Shown here piece after piece: positions 56,812 through 64,000 of a stretch of DNA of 64,000 bases (within the stretch, counting starts at the first letter, position 1; each line of letters starts with the position of its first letter). The stretch comes from CAWIJJ01 sp963836405. GTDB lineage: Bacteria > Acidobacteriota > Terriglobia > Bryobacterales > Bryobacteraceae. The position numbers were made by a program, and so were the translations under genes. The DNA lies in assembly GCA_963836405.1 (NCBI GenBank), contig CAWIJL010000019.1, positions 1 through 64,000 of the forward strand, read 5' to 3'. Under the pieces are notes generated by a model, which saw only the letters and a list, made by a program, of their open reading frames with translations, was not told the DNA's origin and did not search any database.

Positions 56812-59531
56812 GTATGACCGCGGACCAATGGCAGCGCCTTCAAGACATAGTCGCCGAGGCACTCGGTCTGCCAGCGAGCGAACGCGCGGCCTATCTCGAC
56901 GATGTTTGTGCCGGGGATAGCGAGCTGAGACGGCAGGCGCAAGACCTGCTCGATTCCGACGAAGAGTCGGAGGGGTTCTTCGAAGCGGCGATTCAGGCGG
57001 GGGCTCGTGCCGTGCTCGACTTACCCGCCTCTATCGGTCCGTACCGCGTGTGCCGGATGCTGGGCGAAGGCGGCATGGGCGTGGTGTACGAAGCGGAGCA
57101 AGAGAAGCCGCGGCGGAAGGTGGCGCTAAAGGCGATCCGGCCGGGCCTTACGAGCCAGTTGCTGGAACGATTCGAATTCGAGGCGCAGACGCTGGGAAGC
57201 TTGCAGCATCCCGGAATCTGCCAGATCTACGAAGCGGGCACCGCCGAATCGGGCGCCGGACGGCAGCCGTACTTCGCGATGGAACTGATCCATGGCGTTC
57301 CTCTGCAGGAATACGCCAACAACCGGGGGCTCGACCCGCGGCAGATTCTCACCTTGATGCTCGGCATCTGCGACGCGGTTCATCATGCGCATCAGAAAGG
57401 CATCATCCATCGGGATCTGAAGCCGGGCAACATACTGGTTACCGAAAGCGGGCAGACCAAGATCCTCGATTTTGGCGTCGCGCGTCTGACCGATTCCGAC
57501 GCGCGGGCAACCCGGTGTACGGACATGGGGCAGCTCATCGGGACGCTCGCGTACATGAGTCCGGAGCAGGTGACGACAGATCCGCGCGAACTGGACGTGC
57601 GAAGCGATTTGTACGCACTGGGCGTGATCCTGTATGAGTTATTGGCCGGCCGCCTGCCTTACAAGGTAGACGGACGTCCTCTGCCGGAGGCTGTCCGGGC
57701 GATCTGCGAGGAGGAACCTTACCCGCTGCATTCGGTGAACCGGCTGTATCGGGGCGACCTCGAAACGATCGTAAGCAAGGCGTTGGCAAAGGAGAAATCG
57801 CGCCGCTACGGGTCGGTGGATAGTCTGGCAGCCGACATTCAGCGATACCTGCGGGACGAGGCGATCACTGCGCGGCCGCCCACCACTGCGTATCAGCTCC
57901 GAAAATTTGCGAAGCGAAATAAACCATTGGTGTGGGGCGCCGGGGTGGCGATGCTGGCGCTCGCAACCGGCGTGCTCGTGAGCACCTATGCGGCGGTGCG
58001 CGCAATGCGAGCGGAGGGCGCGGCTGTGCGCGAACGAAATACTGCCGCCGCCGTCAACGCATTCCTACGGGAAGACCTGCTCGCCCAGGCGAGCGCCAAC
58101 GTTCAGGCGAATCCGGATCGGAAGCCCGATCCCGATCTGAAGGTGCGCACCGCACTCGACCGCGCCGCCGCGGGCATTGCCGCCAGATTTCAGGGCCAGC
58201 CGCTGGTAGAGGCAGCGATCCGTCAAACGATCGGCGACACATATATGGACCTAGGGCTGCCCGAACAGGCGCAGCCGCAGATCGAGCAGGTCCTCGCACT
58301 CCGGCGCAGCACGCTGGGGGCTCACGCGCCCGAAACCCTGGCTGCCATGGAAAGGCAGGCTATGCTGTACAAGGCTTACGGCAAATACACAGATGCCGAA
58401 GGGGTGCTGTCGAGCGTGCTCGCCGACCGCCGCCGGCTACTCGGCGAGCAGCACGCCGACACACTATCTTGCGCCAACAAACTCGCGATCGTACATAACT
58501 TACTCGGTAAATACAAGGAATGCGAAAAGCTGCTGGAGCCTCTGGCAGGAGCATTCAGTCAAACGTTGGGCGAGTCTTCCGCGGAGACACTCACCGCGCT
58601 GGCCAGTTTGGGGACAGCTTATCAGGAACTGGGAAACTTCGACCGGTCCGAACAGGTGAAGGTGCGGGTGCTGCAATTGTATACCGCCAGCCGCGGAGCG
58701 CAGCACCCGAGTACGTTGACCGCGATGAACAACCTGGCGAACCTTTACGACAAGGCCGGACGGTATGAGCAGGCGGAGCCGCTCCTGATCAGGGTCGTCG
58801 GCATGGGGCGCGAGGTCCTGGGCGAGAATCATCCCAATACATTGCTCTACGAAAACAATCTGGCGGACCTGGAAAGGAAGACCGGGCGTCTGGCGGAAGC
58901 GGAAGCGCTCTACAATCGGGTGCTCGACGCGCGCCAGCGTGCGATGGGTAGCGAGCACCCCGACACTTTGATCACAATGATGTCGCTGGGCCGGCTGTAT
59001 CGGAGCGCGGAGCAGACGGAGCGGGCGGTCGAACTGTTCGCCAAAGTGCTCGATGTCCGCCGCCGCACGTTGGGCGAGGAGCATCCTTATACCCTGAATT
59101 CGATTTTCGAGCTGGGAAAAACCTACGAGCGGCAGAAACGATTCCGGGAAGCGGAAGACTTGTATTCCAGGCTGGCGGCGACGCGAAAGCGGCTTCTTGG
59201 AGAACGGCATCCAGCCGCGTTGCGGGACCTGCTGGCGCTGGGGCGCGTGCAGTTTGCGCAAGGCAAGTATGCCGCCGCGGAGTCTGCGCTGCGTGCGGGG
59301 CTCAGCGCAAGCGATGCATCAAAGGACGGCGACTGGCAGTCTTTCGAGGCGCAAAGTCTGCTGGGCGCAAGCATGGCGCGACAGGGGCGGTCTGCCGAAG
59401 CGGAAGCGTTACTGGAGCGCGGCTACATGGGACTCCGCGAACGGCAGCAGACGATTCCAGCGGAAGATCGGGTGGTGGTGGATCAGGCTCGTCTGCGACT
59501 CGATCGCCTGCACGCTGGCCGGAATCGCTGA
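56808..59531 (+). CDS. Membrane Ser/Thr protein kinase with TPR domain
   Basis: 907 residues from ATG 56808 on the sigma factor's stop. N-terminal leader as in the other kinase (TADQWQRLQDIVAEAL). Kinase domain about 75-335: GEGGMGVVYEAEQ, HRDLKPGNIL, DFGVARL. A membrane helix lies at about 373-396 (VWGAGVAMLALATGVLVST) and about ten kinesin-light-chain-type TPRs fill about 450-890 (LAIVHNLLGKYKECEKLLEPL). It would phosphorylate or otherwise control the coupled ECF factor; the TPRs are the likely input. Confidence 0.92.
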   Translation: MSMTADQWQRLQDIVAEALGLPASERAAYLDDVCAGDSELRRQAQDLLDSDEESEGFFEAAIQAGARAVLDLPASIGPYRVCRMLGEGGMGVVYEAEQEKPRRKVALKAIRPGLTSQLLERFEFEAQTLGSLQHPGICQIYEAGTAESGAGRQPYFAMELIHGVPLQEYANNRGLDPRQILTLMLGICDAVHHAHQKGIIHRDLKPGNILVTESGQTKILDFGVARLTDSDARATRCTDMGQLIGTLAYMSPEQVTTDPRELDVRSDLYALGVILYELLAGRLPYKVDGRPLPEAVRAICEEEPYPLHSVNRLYRGDLETIVSKALAKEKSRRYGSVDSLAADIQRYLRDEAITARPPTTAYQLRKFAKRNKPLVWGAGVAMLALATGVLVSTYAAVRAMRAEGAAVRERNTAAAVNAFLREDLLAQASANVQANPDRKPDPDLKVRTALDRAAAGIAARFQGQPLVEAAIRQTIGDTYMDLGLPEQAQPQIEQVLALRRSTLGAHAPETLAAMERQAMLYKAYGKYTDAEGVLSSVLADRRRLLGEQHADTLSCANKLAIVHNLLGKYKECEKLLEPLAGAFSQTLGESSAETLTALASLGTAYQELGNFDRSEQVKVRVLQLYTASRGAQHPSTLTAMNNLANLYDKAGRYEQAEPLLIRVVGMGREVLGENHPNTLLYENNLADLERKTGRLAEAEALYNRVLDARQRAMGSEHPDTLITMMSLGRLYRSAEQTERAVELFAKVLDVRRRTLGEEHPYTLNSIFELGKTYERQKRFREAEDLYSRLAATRKRLLGERHPAALRDLLALGRVQFAQGKYAAAESALRAGLSASDASKDGDWQSFEAQSLLGASMARQGRSAEAEALLERGYMGLRERQQTIPAEDRVVVDQARLRLDRLHAGRNR

Positions 59532-59560
59532 TCGGTCTCGGCTCTGCAAATCTCGTGGCA

Positions 59561-62323
59561 CTAACCGAGTACGCAGCAGTAGGTCACGGTGATGTATACC
59601 GCCGGCTGGCTGGGCACTCCACCCACCTGGAGCACCACCGGGACGGGCACATGCCAGTTCTGGCCTAACAGGAAGGACGTTGCGGCAAGCGCGTTGAGTG
59701 GCACCGTGACTTCTACCTCGGTAACTCCGGCACGTCCCGGTGCGGGGCCGATGTGAAGAATTTCAGCGGTTACGCCGCCGATAGTCACGGTCACTGCCGC
59801 GCCGGGTTCCGCGGCCAAGCCATCGCCGGTGGCAAACAGGGTGATTGTGTCTCCGGGCCAGGCGGAAGTGTCGAAGCGGTTGTAGGCGCCGTCCCCATTG
59901 ATCGCCACCGCCATACCCCGGCCCGTGGCATCGGCAGTGAACAGGGCCGGCGCGAACGGCGCAACCGGAACCGAAACCGAGAGCGCCGTCTTGCCGAGAT
60001 ATCGCACTTCGACCTCAGCGGTGCTGCCGGCGATGGGCGGCACAATCGCTGCCGTCTGAGTCGCCGAGGAGTAGACTATGCCGGCCGCGACGCCGTTGAA
60101 GAGCACCTCGGTTCCGGCGCCGGTTGTGCTGAGGGTGTCGGGGCCAAGACCGGTTCCGTGCAGGGTCACGATCTCGCCGGCGGCAATCGGTCCGTAGAGA
60201 ACGCTGGCGGCATTGGCGATCCGGGCCGGTGTGAGCACGCGGACCGCGGCATTCGGCAGGTCAGCCACGTACACGCTGGAATCGGGGCCGACGGCGAGAC
60301 CGTACGGCATCCCGAGTTGGGCGGTAACGGACGCGCCGCCATCGCCCGAGTAGCCGCGGAGATAGGGGTCCAGGTTGCCGTCGATATACCCCAGGTCGCC
60401 GTAAAGCGCGCGGCCGGCGATGGTGGAGATGGTCCCGCCGGCCGAAACCCGGCGGACGTGATTGCCCTGCGTGTCGCCGATATAAAGGTTGCCCGCGGAA
60501 TCGACGGCGACGCCCTGCGGCGTTCCCAGCACGGCCGAGGTGGCCGGTATGCCGTCGTTGCCGGACGCGAAATTGCGTGCGCCTCCGCCCGCAACGGTAT
60601 CGATGAAGCCATCGCGGGAGATCCTGCGGATGCGGTTATTGCCGGTGTCGGCGATGTAGAGGCTGCCGTTTGCATCTACGGCCAGGCTGGTGGGCGCCGA
60701 TAGCAGCGCGTTCAGACCGGGTCCGCCATCGCCCGCAAAGCCTTGCGAACCGTTGCCCGCGACGGTCGAGATAGCGCCGTTCGCATCGACTTTCCGCAGG
60801 CTGTGATTGCCGGTGTCGGCGATGTACACGTTGCCGGAAGCGTCGGCCGCGACGCCGTGGGGACAATCGAGCTGGGCGTTCCCAGCCGGGCCGCCGTCTC
60901 CCGAATAACCGGAGATGCCGGTGCCGGCAAGCGTGGTGATGATGCCGGCGGCCGAGACCTTGCGGACACGGGCGCCGCGGCACTCCGCGACGTACAGGTT
61001 GCCGGCGTCATCGAGGGCGATCCCGAGCGGTTGATTGAGTTGCGCGCGGGTTGCGTCGGCTCCATCGCCGGAGTACCCGCGAGAGGCATTGCCCGCTACG
61101 GTAGCGATGACGCCGTTTGGGGCGACCTTGCGAACCGTGTCGTTGCCGGAATCGCCGATATAGACGTTGCCGCGTGAATCCGCCGCGATCCCCCAGGGCG
61201 CATTGAGTTGAGCCGCGATGGCGGGACCTCCGTCGCCGGAGTACTCCACGGCTCCGGAGCCGGCCACGGTTGTGATGCTGCCGTTCGCCGCAATCCTGCG
61301 CAGCCGCCGCGCGTGGCCGAGTATGTGCGAGGTCCCGCTGGAGTAGTCACTCTCCCAAGGCCCCAGTTCGCTCACGTAGAGATTGCCCGCAGTGTCGAAG
61401 GCCAGGCCAACCGGTCCGGGGAGGCCCGACGTGAAAGTGTGGATGGTTGCATCCGCGGCGATGCGGAAGATGCTCGAGTTGAGCATGTCGGTCAAGTAGA
61501 GTTCGCCCTTCGCGCTCACCGCGATGCCGGCGATACTGCCGAGTACCGCGTCGGTCGCGGGACCGCCCTCGCCGGAGTAGCCGCCGACCCACAGGGGCGA
61601 TCCGGCTATGGCGGAAACGGCGCCCGCCGGAGAGATCCTCCAGGCGCGATTGGAAGAAGCAAGATAAAGGTCCCCGGCGGAATCGAGGGCCAGCACCGCA
61701 CGCGCCGACGAGCCGCACGCGGGGCAGCCGGCAAGAGTCGCGATTTTGCCATCGGGCGACACCTTGCGAATCGACAGGCGATCCGCGATGTACAAATTAC
61801 CGGCGGGATCGACCGCGACGCCTGAGGGTGCATACAAAGGCGACTCGATGGCGGGGCCGCCGTCGCCGGAGTCCGACCTGTAAGTGCCCAGGCCGGCCAC
61901 GGTCGCGATCCGGCCGTCGCTCGAGATACGGCGGACGCGGTTGTTGCCGGTGTCGGCCACGTAGAGGTTGCCCGCCTTGTCGAACGCGAGGCCGTCAGGG
62001 CCGTTGAACGTGGCGGCCAGCGCAGGTCCGCCGTCGCCGGAAAAGCCCGGCCGGGAGTTGCCCGCAATGTGGGTGAGGATGCCTTTGGCGTCCACTTCGA
62101 AGACAGCGTTGTGGCTGGTGAAGAAGACGTTGCCGGCGGCGTCCACGGCTATGCCGTCCGGCGATACCGAGGCCTCGATGGCGGCGACCGGTGTTTGCGG
62201 CAACGCGCCTCCGGCGAAGGTGGCGATGACATACGGCTGAGCCAGGGCCGCGGCCGGAGCCATCAGGAAGCCGAAAAGACATCGAATGGCGCCGTCGATC
62301 GAGCGACTTTCAGTAGACGTCAA
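59561..62323 (-). CDS. Secreted NHL-repeat protein with Solibacter-type C-terminal domain
   Basis: 920 residues. A signal peptide-like leader (CLFGFLMAPAAALAQPY), then about a dozen NHL repeats (DGIAVDAAGNVFFTS, NLYVADTGNNRVRRIS, GYSGDGGPA) forming one or two six-bladed propellers. The C-terminal 220 residues (RIANAASVLYGPIAAGEIVTLHG on, quoted in part) match the TIGR03437 domain described from Solibacter. NHL propellers bind ligands or act as lyases; role unknown. It converges on the kinase gene. Confidence 0.9.
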   Translation of the reverse strand: MTSTESRSIDGAIRCLFGFLMAPAAALAQPYVIATFAGGALPQTPVAAIEASVSPDGIAVDAAGNVFFTSHNAVFEVDAKGILTHIAGNSRPGFSGDGGPALAATFNGPDGLAFDKAGNLYVADTGNNRVRRISSDGRIATVAGLGTYRSDSGDGGPAIESPLYAPSGVAVDPAGNLYIADRLSIRKVSPDGKIATLAGCPACGSSARAVLALDSAGDLYLASSNRAWRISPAGAVSAIAGSPLWVGGYSGEGGPATDAVLGSIAGIAVSAKGELYLTDMLNSSIFRIAADATIHTFTSGLPGPVGLAFDTAGNLYVSELGPWESDYSSGTSHILGHARRLRRIAANGSITTVAGSGAVEYSGDGGPAIAAQLNAPWGIAADSRGNVYIGDSGNDTVRKVAPNGVIATVAGNASRGYSGDGADATRAQLNQPLGIALDDAGNLYVAECRGARVRKVSAAGIITTLAGTGISGYSGDGGPAGNAQLDCPHGVAADASGNVYIADTGNHSLRKVDANGAISTVAGNGSQGFAGDGGPGLNALLSAPTSLAVDANGSLYIADTGNNRIRRISRDGFIDTVAGGGARNFASGNDGIPATSAVLGTPQGVAVDSAGNLYIGDTQGNHVRRVSAGGTISTIAGRALYGDLGYIDGNLDPYLRGYSGDGGASVTAQLGMPYGLAVGPDSSVYVADLPNAAVRVLTPARIANAASVLYGPIAAGEIVTLHGTGLGPDTLSTTGAGTEVLFNGVAAGIVYSSATQTAAIVPPIAGSTAEVEVRYLGKTALSVSVPVAPFAPALFTADATGRGMAVAINGDGAYNRFDTSAWPGDTITLFATGDGLAAEPGAAVTVTIGGVTAEILHIGPAPGRAGVTEVEVTVPLNALAATSFLLGQNWHVPVPVVLQVGGVPSQPAVYITVTYCCVLG

Positions 62324-62423
62324 ACGTGGCCCCCTTCCCTTCTGAACTCGTGCCCTTGCCGCAGCGCGGGGACGCGATGCAAGTGCGACTATTTCATTCT
62401 TACAGATCTGGTTAACCTGAAGC

Positions 62424-62984
62424 TTATTCCAGCCGCGGCAGGTCCTTCGGTTGTAGAAGCAGGCGAATGGATCGGGCCTGACCGGGAATTCGTTCTAGGA
62501 GGCCATTGCGCTCCAGAGCCTTGATCATATCGTGAACCGCCGGCGGGGAAACCTGGAAGTAGCGTTGCAGATCCGATTCGGCGGGAGCCCGGCCGTGGAT
62601 CTTGGTGTAGTTGTAGATGAACGCCAGATACTGCCCTTGCTTTCCGGTGAACGACGGTGTTACCGACGGATCGAGTTTCGGTGCGAGATTTATTGTGACT
62701 GCAAACGCATCCTCGCCAAAACTGTCGTAGACTCTGACTTTGAGAATGTAGACCTTCCCGGCAATGACGGTGCGAGGCGGCTTTTTGGCGGCGGCGTGGA
62801 GGTTCCCACGCAATTCCTTCGCATCGGCGCTGGAGCTCTCGTAATTTGCGATCGAGATGCCAACGCCCTCTCTATTGGCGAAGACCCATTCCCTGCCATC
62901 TTTGTACTCGACGTCAATCGACTGCGCGCCAAGCGACAATGCGTGACCACATAACCCCTCGAGCAATGTTGCCGGTTTGCCCAT
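62424..62984 (-). CDS. Uncharacterised protein with LexA-like winged helix at the C-terminus
   Basis: 186 residues. The last 70 (GKQGQYLAFIYNYTKIHG, ESDLQRYFQVSPPAVHDM, ALERNGLLER) are a LexA N-domain-like winged helix. The first 115 residues hold beta-strands (SIDVEYKDGREWVF, VYILKVRVYDSF) and are not recognised. A LexA-type helix at the C-terminus of another domain is unusual. Upstream neighbour is purE, with 8 bp between; cotranscription is likely. Confidence 0.7.
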   Translation of the reverse strand: MGKPATLLEGLCGHALSLGAQSIDVEYKDGREWVFANREGVGISIANYESSSADAKELRGNLHAAAKKPPRTVIAGKVYILKVRVYDSFGEDAFAVTINLAPKLDPSVTPSFTGKQGQYLAFIYNYTKIHGRAPAESDLQRYFQVSPPAVHDMIKALERNGLLERIPGQARSIRLLLQPKDLPRLE

Positions 62985-62992
62985 CGGGGCTG

Positions 62993-63487
62993 CTACAGCG
63001 TTTCCTGGCGGATTTTGGCGGCCTGTTCGGCGCGGAACTGCATGACGCGGGCGCGCAGTTCGGGGCGGGTGGTGGCCAGCATCTGTACGGCGAGGAGGGC
63101 GGCGTTGATGGCGCCGGCGCGACCGATGGCGAGGGTTCCGACGGGCACGCCGGCGGGCATCTGGACGGTGGAGAGGAGCGAGTCCATGCCCTTGAGCGCC
63201 TGGCTCTCCATGGGGACGCCGAGCACGGGGACGATCGTGTAAGCGGCCACCACGCCGGCAAGGTGGGCCGCGCCGCCGGCGCCCGCGATGATGGCTTCAA
63301 GGCCGCGCTCGATGGCGGTACGGGCGTACTCGGCGGCCAAGTCCGGCGAGCGATGGGCGGAAACGACGCGGTACTCGTGGGGTACGTCGAAGCGGGCCAG
63401 GGTCTCGGCGGCGTTGCGCATGACCTCCCAATCCGACTTGCTTCCCATGATGATCCCTACCAGGGGCTTCTGCTCGTTTTTTTCCAT
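62993..63487 (-). CDS. purE: N5-carboxyaminoimidazole ribonucleotide mutase
   Basis: 164 residues from ATG 63487. Class I PurE signature: GIIMGSKSDWEVM, SAHRSPD, AGAGGAAHLAG and GVPMESQALKGMDSLLS. It moves the carboxyl group from N5 to C4 of the imidazole in purine synthesis, acting as an octamer in the cytoplasm. The usual partner purK is not in the window. The start is supported by its position just before the conserved first strand (KPLVGIIMGS). Confidence 0.96.
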   Translation of the reverse strand: MEKNEQKPLVGIIMGSKSDWEVMRNAAETLARFDVPHEYRVVSAHRSPDLAAEYARTAIERGLEAIIAGAGGAAHLAGVVAAYTIVPVLGVPMESQALKGMDSLLSTVQMPAGVPVGTLAIGRAGAINAALLAVQMLATTRPELRARVMQFRAEQAAKIRQETL

Positions 63488-63576
63488 TTCAGCGTTATTA
63501 TATCGGGCGGGCACACGTATACCGCGGCGCGCCCCGAGGCGCACCTTGCGGGCAATTTCGGACTCGAGCGAAGGGC

Positions 63577-64000
63577 TTAGCCGACGGGCGCTTCCACGCG
63601 CGCGGCGTCGCTCTTCACCGGTTTGGTGGTTACCTTCGGCTCGGGGCGAACGATGTCGATGCTGCCTTTGAAATAGGCTCCGTCATCGATGCTGATGCCT
63701 GCGGCGCGGATATCGCCGACCAGGTTGCCCTGCTCGCGGATGGCGATCTTCTCGGTGACTTCCACGTTGCCGCGGACCGAGCCGAAGATGACCACTTCGC
63801 GCGCTTTGATGTTGGCTTTGACTTTTCCCTTGGGGCCGACGGTCAGCAGGCTGTGCGATTCCAGCATGCCTTCCACTTCGCCGTCCACCAGCAACTCTTC
63901 CTGGGTACGGATTTCGCCCTTGATGGTCATGGAGGCGCCGATGGAAGCCGTGCTGCGCGAGACGGAAGGCGGAGGATCGTGGCGTACGGGTGCGGCGGAT
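63577..64000 (-). CDS. Bactofilin (5' end outside window)
   Basis: The frame is open to the window edge (SIGASMTIKGEI and upstream), so the start lies beyond 64000; ATG at 63930 is internal to the conserved fold. The bactofilin beta-helix is clear: LLVDGEVEGML, GKVKANIKAREVVIFGSVRGNVE, NLVGDIRAAGISIDDGAYFKGSI (each in part). These polymerise into cytoskeletal filaments for cell shape. A short charged tail (KPVKSDAARVEAP) follows the barrel. Confidence 0.9.
   Translation of the reverse strand, partial: SAAPVRHDPPPSVSRSTASIGASMTIKGEIRTQEELLVDGEVEGMLESHSLLTVGPKGKVKANIKAREVVIFGSVRGNVEVTEKIAIREQGNLVGDIRAAGISIDDGAYFKGSIDIVRPEPKVTTKPVKSDAARVEAPVG

Noticed and set aside
59753..61825. Several plus-strand frames opposite the NHL protein
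   Set aside because: The repeats make periodic antisense frames; no independent evidence.
59561..62323. Periodic short repeats considered as a CRISPR array
   Set aside because: They are imperfect coding repeats of NHL blades, in frame, without constant spacers.

Overview
The window is high-GC DNA from a soil-type bacterium. It is most likely an acidobacterium close to Candidatus Solibacter / Bryobacteraceae. This rests on family content: an NHL-repeat protein with the Solibacter-type C-terminal domain (TIGR03437-like), two Oar-like TonB-dependent receptors with carboxypeptidase-regulatory plug extensions, ECF-sigma + Ser/Thr-kinase operons, CadC-like winged-helix regulators fused to beta-propellers or TPRs, PadR + ADOP/MacB-type permease pairs, and TAT-exported Gfo/Idh/MocA and flavin enzymes. 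No tRNA, rRNA, CRISPR array or prophage was seen.

Layout. 0.4-7.7 kb: a TIR-domain protein translationally coupled to an nSTAND/WD40 NTPase. The NTPase gene is split by a 1.3 kb ISAzo13-like insertion sequence and is also frameshifted near its end. 7.8-32.3 kb: a mosaic in which a module made of the 3' end of ftsH (M41 protease) plus a gph-like HAD phosphatase recurs at about 7.9, 18.1, 25.5 and 31.5 kb, progressively more decayed. Between the copies lie unrelated cargo: an amine oxidase, a TPR protein, an outer-membrane receptor with a divergent regulator, a molybdopterin sulfite oxidase-like enzyme with a divergent regulator, a DGPF/YCII protein with an ECF42-type sigma factor, two paralogous secreted zincin-like proteins, and an ECF/Ser-Thr-kinase operon. 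Gene debris fills the gaps (sulfite oxidase, zincin tail, Ig-like domain, CHC2 zinc finger). 32.4-39.6 kb: orderly genes, namely an ABC-2 exporter, an oxidoreductase, membrane proteins, a YihY-like protein and a GatC/GatA-like pair. 39.7-47.6 kb: a second receptor, a dead ADOP permease, and an intact PadR-ADOP operon with an inverted repeat over its start codon. 48-51.8 kb: an unusual RluA-like pseudouridine synthase, a secreted intradiol dioxygenase-like protein, YceI, and a BlaI/BlaR1 pair. 51.9-59.5 kb: a diiron-oxidase-like / FAD-halogenase-like / beta-helix operon, divergent from a second ECF-kinase operon. 59.6-64 kb: the NHL protein, a LexA-like HTH protein, purE and a bactofilin that runs off the edge.

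Themes. Extracytoplasmic sensing dominates: two ECF-kinase operons, an ECF42, two CadC-like regulators, BlaI/BlaR1 and PadR, usually beside the exported enzyme or transporter they probably control. The 1-32 kb half shows repeated local duplication followed by decay, while 32-64 kb is mostly intact. Several genes have start signals in a different frame from their body (about 12.1 and 56.0 kb, plus the WD40 tail at 6.47 kb). These could be genuine decay or assembly indels, and the sequence alone cannot decide.
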